DNA from: Prosthecodimorpha hirschii
GTDB lineage: Bacteria > Pseudomonadota > Alphaproteobacteria > Rhizobiales > Ancalomicrobiaceae
Direction of reading: 5' to 3'
DNA length: 64,000 nucleotides
Assembly: GCF_001305515.1 (NCBI RefSeq)
Contig: NZ_LJYW01000001.1
Span: forward strand, 5,368,857 to 5,432,856
In this document: positions 59,605 to 64,000 of the stretch, one piece after another
Layout: each line of letters starts with the position of its first letter
Numbering within the stretch: position 1 is the stretch's first letter
The notes under the pieces: generated by a model
Databases searched by the model: none
Told to the model about the DNA's origin: nothing
Seen by the model: only the letters and a program-made list of their open reading frames with translations
Made by a program: the position numbers and the translations under genes

Positions 59605-60813
59605 ATGCAGGCGGAAATCGGTGTGGCTGCGCCGTCGGTGCGCGGCGGTGCGGCGTCGCGCGGCGAGGCGGATCGGACTCCGCCCGGCGCGGCGATCGAT
59701 CGCGTTGCGGGCCGACGGTCCGCCAGGCCGGCCGGCCGGGCCGAGACCGATCTGACCGGGCTTTTGGATCGGGTCCGTCTGATCGGCTTCGAGGCGTCCG
59801 AATTCGATAGTCTGCGGCGGGCGATCGCCGACATTCCGAACGGTTACCGCCAGATGCCGACCATGGTGCCGGTCGGCGGCGCCCTGCTGCCGCTGACGCC
59901 GCCGATCGCCCCCAAGGCGACGCCGAATTGGGAGCAGACCTACGCCTCGGCGGTCTATGATCGCCACGGCTTCGTGGTGCCCATTTCGGGACGGCGGCCC
60001 GAAAGCCTGGCCTTCGCGCCCGTAGCCATCGATCCCGCCCAATTCGTACCGAGCCGCGTCATCCGGCGCCCGGCCGTCTATGGCGGTCTGATCTATCCGC
60101 AGTTCGGCCACAACCTCCTGGAACTGCCCGGACGGCTCTGGGCCTGTCCGGATCCGGGCGACCGGCGTCCGGTGGTGTTCCACCAGGTCCAATCGCCGGC
60201 GAACCGCATGGACGAGGTCTGGCCCTATCTCGGGCCGCTGCTCCTGGCCGCCGGCATCGGGCGGCGGCGGATCGTGGTGGTGAGGCGGCCGATCCTGTGC
60301 GAGGACCTGTTGGTGCCGCAGCCGACGGTCGCGATCAGCCAGAGCATCCGGGCCGGATTTCACGATGTCTACCGGCGCATCGCGCGGCGCATGCTGCTGC
60401 CGCCGGTCGGGGCCCATCGCCGGATCTACCTGTCGCGATCGCGCTTCAGGCCGACGCGGCCGACGCCGGTCAACGAGCGCGCCCTGGAGGCCCGCCTCGC
60501 CGAGGCGCTGGGCTTCAAGGTCATCTACCCCGAGGGGCTGAGCGTCGAGCGGCAGATCGCCCATATCCGCAATGCCGAGATCGTCGCCGGGCTCGACGGC
60601 TCGGCCCTGCACATGGCGCTGTTCGCACGCCCGGGCACGATGGTGATCTCGCTGGCGACCCGGCTGCTGGTCAACCAGGCGGTGATCGAATATGCGGCCG
60701 AACTGCGCGGCCGGCACATCGATATCGGCGGCGTGCCCGACGAACCGTCGAACTGGCGGCTGGACGTCGAGGCGCTGGTCGATCGGATCGCCGGCCTGAT
60801 CGCGGCGGGCTAG
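59605..60813 (+). CDS. Glycosyltransferase family 61 protein
   Basis: 402 residues. GT61/DUF563 features: YGGLIYPQFGHNLLELPGR, RRIYLSRSRFRPTR, and GLDGSALHMALFARPGTMVI. N-terminal ~45 residues are low complexity. Cytoplasmic-like, no membrane anchor seen. Transfers sugars such as xylose or GlcNAc in known members; acceptor here unknown. The composite repeat copy C begins at its stop codon. Confidence 0.88.
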   Translation: MQAEIGVAAPSVRGGAASRGEADRTPPGAAIDRVAGRRSARPAGRAETDLTGLLDRVRLIGFEASEFDSLRRAIADIPNGYRQMPTMVPVGGALLPLTPPIAPKATPNWEQTYASAVYDRHGFVVPISGRRPESLAFAPVAIDPAQFVPSRVIRRPAVYGGLIYPQFGHNLLELPGRLWACPDPGDRRPVVFHQVQSPANRMDEVWPYLGPLLLAAGIGRRRIVVVRRPILCEDLLVPQPTVAISQSIRAGFHDVYRRIARRMLLPPVGAHRRIYLSRSRFRPTRPTPVNERALEARLAEALGFKVIYPEGLSVERQIAHIRNAEIVAGLDGSALHMALFARPGTMVISLATRLLVNQAVIEYAAELRGRHIDIGGVPDEPSNWRLDVEALVDRIAGLIAAG

Positions 60814-60935
60814 TGGTTTGATCGAGACGGATGGTACCCATCCGTCTCGTGAATCCAAACCACTAACTCTTTGACGACGTGGTCAATTCAATCTGACATT
60901 TGCGGGACGCAAATGTCAGATTGAATTGACCACTA
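60812..60935 (+). repeat. Composite double-hairpin repeat element, copy C (complete)
   Basis: Module 1 (60812-60864): AGTGGTTTGATCGAGACGG and GG, then CCATCCGTCTCG and AAACCACT. Linker with CTCTTTGAC (60867-60875). Module 2 (60879-60933): perfect 26-bp inverted repeat around a 3-base loop (GGTCAATTCAATCTGACATT start). Lies between convergent genes (GT61 and ilvD), overlapping the GT61 stop. Confidence 0.85.
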
Positions 60936-61046
60936 GGCGCCTGCCGAAACGAAAGCGCGGCGGGAAGCTCCAGGCCTCCCGCCGCGCCGTCCGGTCAGAT
61001 GCTCCCGATCATCAGATGCCCCGATCGGATGATCGCCGCGCCGGAA

Positions 61047-62891
61047 TTACTTGCGGGTCAGCTGCTCGACATCGCGCACGGCGCCCTTGGCGGCGCTGGT
61101 CGCCATGGCCGCATAGGCCTTCAGCGCGGCGGTCACCTTGCGCGGCCGCGGCTTGGCGGGCTTCCAGCCGGCCGCCTCGCGGGCGATACGGCGGGCGGCC
61201 AGCACCTCGTCGGAGACCAGCAGGTTGATCGTCCGGTTCGGGATGTCGATCGCGACGGTGTCGCCGTCCTCGACCAGACCGATCGTGCCGCCCTCGGCCG
61301 CTTCCGGCGAGCAATGGCCGATGGACAGGCCCGAGGTGCCGCCCGAGAAGCGGCCGTCGGTGACCAGCGCGCAGGCCTTGCCGAGGCCCTTCGACTTCAG
61401 GTAGCTGGTCGGGTAGAGCATCTCCTGCATGCCCGGGCCGCCGCGCGGACCTTCGTAGCGGATCACCACCACGTCGCCGGCCTCGACCTTGCCGCCCAGG
61501 ATGCCCTTGACGGCATCGTCCTGGCTCTCGAACACCTTGGCCGGGCCGGTGAACTTCAGGATCGAGGCATCGACGCCGGCGGTCTTCACGATGCAGCCGT
61601 CGACCGCGATGTTGCCGTAGAGCACGGCGAGGCCGCCATCCTTCGAGAAGGCGTTCTCGACCGAGCGGATCGCCCCCTTGGCACGGTCGGTATCCGGCTC
61701 CCAGCGCGCCTCCTGGCTGAAGGCTTCCGTGGTCGGCACGCCGCCCGGCGCGGCCGAGAAGAACTTGAGCGCGGTCTCGGACGTGGTGCGGCTGATGTCC
61801 CAGCGGCTGATCGCCGCGCCGAGCGTCTCGGCATGGACGGTCGGCACGTTGGTGTCGACCAGGCCGGCCTTCTCCAACTCGCCCAGGATCGCCATGATGC
61901 CGCCGGCGCGATGGACGTCCTCCATGTGCACGTCCGGCACCGACGGGGCGACCTTGCACAGCACCGGCACGCGCCGCGACAGCCGGTCGATGTCGGCCAT
62001 GGTGAAGTCCACCTCGGCCTCATGGGCGGCGGCGAGCAGATGCAGCACGGTGTTGGTCGATCCGCCCATGGCGATGTCGAGCGTCATGGCATTCTCGAAG
62101 GCCGTCAGGCCGCCGATCGAGCGCGGCAGCACGCTGGCATCGTCCTGCTCGTAATAGCGGCGGGCGAGATCGACGATCAGATGGCCGGCCTCGACGAACA
62201 GGCGGCGCCGGTCGGCATGGGTGGCGAGCACCGAGCCGTTGCCGGGCAGCGACAGGCCGAGCGCCTCGGTCAGGCAGTTCATCGAGTTGGCGGTGAACAT
62301 GCCCGAGCAGGAGCCGCAGGTCGGGCAGGCCGACCGCTCGATCACCTTGACCTCCTCGTCGGTGTATTTCTCGTCCGCCGCCGCCACCATGGCGTCGACC
62401 AGGTCGAGCGCGCGGTTGGCGCCGCGCAGCACGACCTTGCCGGCCTCCATCGGGCCGCCGGAGACGAACACCACCGGGATGTTGAGCCGCATGGCGGCCA
62501 TCAGCATGCCGGGCGTGATCTTGTCGCAGTTGGAGATGCAGACCATCGCGTCGGCGCAATGGGCGTTGACCATGTATTCGACGCTGTCGGCGATCAGGTC
62601 GCGCGAGGGCAGCGAATAGAGCATGCCGTCATGGCCCATCGCGATGCCGTCATCGACCGCGATGGTGTTGAATTCCTTGGCGACGCCGCCGGCCTGCTCG
62701 ATCTCGCGAGCAACCAGCTGGCCGAGATCCTTCAGGTGCACGTGGCCGGGCACGAACTGGGTGAAGGAATTGACCACCGCGATGATCGGCTTGCCGAAAT
62801 CGCCGTCCTTCATGCCGGTCGCGCGCCAGAGGCCGCGGGCACCGGCCATGTTGCGTCCGTGGGTGGTCGTGCGCGAGCGGTAGGCGGGCAT
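61047..62891 (-). CDS. ilvD: Dihydroxy-acid dehydratase
   Basis: 614 residues. [22 protein letters not shown] start, [20 protein letters not shown] and [19 protein letters not shown] (Fe-S cysteines) are the IlvD hallmarks. Catalyses the third step of Val/Ile synthesis with a [2Fe-2S] or [4Fe-4S] cluster. Stand-alone gene, with a convergent GT61 gene. Confidence 0.97.
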   Translation of the reverse strand: MPAYRSRTTTHGRNMAGARGLWRATGMKDGDFGKPIIAVVNSFTQFVPGHVHLKDLGQLVAREIEQAGGVAKEFNTIAVDDGIAMGHDGMLYSLPSRDLIADSVEYMVNAHCADAMVCISNCDKITPGMLMAAMRLNIPVVFVSGGPMEAGKVVLRGANRALDLVDAMVAAADEKYTDEEVKVIERSACPTCGSCSGMFTANSMNCLTEALGLSLPGNGSVLATHADRRRLFVEAGHLIVDLARRYYEQDDASVLPRSIGGLTAFENAMTLDIAMGGSTNTVLHLLAAAHEAEVDFTMADIDRLSRRVPVLCKVAPSVPDVHMEDVHRAGGIMAILGELEKAGLVDTNVPTVHAETLGAAISRWDISRTTSETALKFFSAAPGGVPTTEAFSQEARWEPDTDRAKGAIRSVENAFSKDGGLAVLYGNIAVDGCIVKTAGVDASILKFTGPAKVFESQDDAVKGILGGKVEAGDVVVIRYEGPRGGPGMQEMLYPTSYLKSKGLGKACALVTDGRFSGGTSGLSIGHCSPEAAEGGTIGLVEDGDTVAIDIPNRTINLLVSDEVLAARRIAREAAGWKPAKPRPRKVTAALKAYAAMATSAAKGAVRDVEQLTRK

Positions 62892-63089
62892 GGGGTTTCC
62901 TCGGATTGTCGTGGCTCTTTCGATCGGCTGACCGTGATAGCAGAACAGTTCGGCCGGAAAAGGGTCGTTTTCGGCAAAGGAGACCGGCCGGCCGCGGGAC
63001 GCACGCGGTCCGGCCTTGTGCTTCGGCGCCGCCGCGATAGCTTCTTGGTCGACAGGCCCACCCGAAGGCGGGCCGTGGAGGAGACGACC

Positions 63090-63818
63090 ATGACCACCGT
63101 CCTGACCACCCGCCGCGGCATGCTGTTCGGCGCCGCCGCCCTGACGCTGACCGCCTGCACCGGCACGCGCGTCCGGGCGCAGGCGCCCGCGGGGCCGTTC
63201 AAGCTCGATCCGCTGCCCTATGCGCCGGCCGCCAACGAGCCGCATATCGACGCCATGACGATGGAGATCCATCACGACCGCCATCATGCCGCCTATGTGT
63301 CGAACCTCAACGCCGCGCTGGCCCAGAACGGCGAGGCCGCCAAGCTGCCGCTGCAGGATATCCTTGCCAAGCTCGGCGAAATGCCGGAGGCGATCCGCAC
63401 GGCGCTGCGCAACAATGGCGGCGGCCATGCCAACCACACCATGTTCTGGCAGATCATGGGCGGCAAGGGCGGCGCCCCGGCGGGCGAACTCGCCGCCGCT
63501 GTCGAGCGCGATCTCGGCGGGCTCGACAAGCTGCAGACCGATTTCAACACCGCCGGCACCCGCGTCTTCGGCTCGGGCTGGGTGTTCGTGACGGTGACCC
63601 GCGAGGGCAAGCTCGCGATCGTCGCCAAGCCGAACCAGGACACCCCGCTGATGGACGGCGCCCGCGTGCTGATGGGCAACGACGTGTGGGAACACGCCTA
63701 CTATCTGAAGTATCAGAACAAGCGCGCCGACTATCTGAAGGCCTGGTGGAACGTCGTCAACTGGGACAAGGTCGCCGAGCGCTACGCGGCCGCCAAGGCC
63801 GGCACGCTGACGATCTGA
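63090..63818 (+). CDS. Exported superoxide dismutase (Fe/Mn family)
   Basis: 242 residues. Tat-type signal ([20 protein letters not shown], which also contains a LTAC lipobox-like motif). Metal ligands: H in [14 protein letters not shown] in [11 protein letters not shown] and H in [11 protein letters not shown]. The [25 protein letters not shown] segment favours a Mn-type enzyme. Located in the periplasm, detoxifies superoxide, useful for a diazotroph with oxygen-sensitive nitrogenase. Start after GGAGGAGACGACC. Confidence 0.93.
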   Translation: MTTVLTTRRGMLFGAAALTLTACTGTRVRAQAPAGPFKLDPLPYAPAANEPHIDAMTMEIHHDRHHAAYVSNLNAALAQNGEAAKLPLQDILAKLGEMPEAIRTALRNNGGGHANHTMFWQIMGGKGGAPAGELAAAVERDLGGLDKLQTDFNTAGTRVFGSGWVFVTVTREGKLAIVAKPNQDTPLMDGARVLMGNDVWEHAYYLKYQNKRADYLKAWWNVVNWDKVAERYAAAKAGTLTI

Positions 63819-63924
63819 GCCTGATATTCCGGACCCGTCCCGCGAAAACGGCGCGCCTCGTCTTGACTCGCTTCCGTATCTCCGCTTGATCGCGCCAAAA
63901 TCCAGCCAGGGCGGAACGCGAGCG

Positions 63925-64000
63925 ATGACGACGGCATTCACCTTTCCGGGTCAGGGCAGCCAGGCGGTCGGCATGGGCAAGGCGCTGGCCGAGGCCGTGC
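63925..64000 (+). CDS. fabD: Malonyl-CoA:ACP transacylase, N-terminal part (cut by window edge)
   Basis: Only 25 codons are visible: [20 protein letters not shown], whose FPGQGSQ motif is diagnostic of FabD. Starts fatty-acid chain synthesis by loading malonyl onto ACP. In related bacteria fabD is followed by fabG and acpP. Confidence 0.9.
   Translation, partial: MTTAFTFPGQGSQAVGMGKALAEAV

Overview
The window is a 64 kb piece of high-GC chromosome from a free-living, nitrogen-fixing alphaproteobacterium, most likely of the order Hyphomicrobiales (Rhizobiales). Evidence: a rhizobial-type NifA with the C-X11-C-X19-C-X4-C oxygen-sensing motif, a sigma-54/NifA-controlled nifB-fdxN-nifZ-nifT operon, an mmgR-like (alpha-r8) small RNA, BTLCP and extensin-like proteins, and a DUF2239 protein. 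The genus cannot be fixed from the sequence alone. No rRNA, tRNA, CRISPR array, prophage or full-length insertion sequence was seen.

Layout. (1) 1-3.1 kb: end of a peptide/nickel-type ABC transporter operon with a co-transcribed amidohydrolase. (2) 3.2-4.4 kb: a hypothetical gene and an mmgR-like sRNA on the minus strand. (3) 4.4-13.3 kb: nitrogen-fixation block, with nifA, a DUF2239 gene, then nifB-fdxN-LRV(4Fe4S)-nifZ-nifT-SIR2-like, flanked by two SDR oxidoreductases. nifB has a perfect -24/-12 promoter and a perfect NifA upstream site. (4) 13.4-33.2 kb: mixed housekeeping and envelope genes: an NlpD-like LysM/degenerate-M23 lipoprotein, an animal-type haem peroxidase, a DUF815 ATPase, yajC-secD-secF, an Mth938 protein and a squalene/phytoene synthase-like protein, a TakP-like TRAP binding protein, a BTLCP peptidase, the propionyl-CoA carboxylase alpha subunit, a CDF metal exporter, a TerB-DnaJ protein, an amidase and two lytic transglycosylases. 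(5) 33.2-37.8 kb: alr, a small putative copper-handling pair, dnaB and a GNAT acetyltransferase. (6) 37.8-55.4 kb: accessory-looking catabolic and transport genes: amidase, SDR, MarR with a hydrolase and a type 1 binding protein, acylphosphatase, HAD/aldo-keto reductase/sulfatase, a polyamine-type ABC transporter beside an ornithine-decarboxylase-like enzyme, and an extensin-like protein. (7) 55.5-64 kb: the rpsF-rpsR-DUF2232-rplI operon, a sulfotransferase plus GT61 glycosyltransferase pair, ilvD, an exported superoxide dismutase and the start of fabD.

How genes work together. NifA would activate nifB (FeMo-cofactor precursor synthesis) and its operon partners: ferredoxin FdxN, NifZ and NifT, plus two poorly understood nif-associated proteins. 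The rest of the nitrogenase genes lie outside the window. The polyamine-type transporter (48.2-52.6 kb) and the decarboxylase (53.2-54.4 kb) form a plausible polyamine module. YajC-SecD-SecF support protein export. The rpsF/rplI and dnaB/alr groups, usually contiguous in this order of bacteria, are here split by about 18 kb.

Repeats are the least explained part: a composite double-hairpin element (31.4 kb, 60.8 kb, partial at 49.4 kb), a 182-bp MITE-like element that supplies the stop codon of the HAD gene, and three separate short triplications that each span a stop codon.
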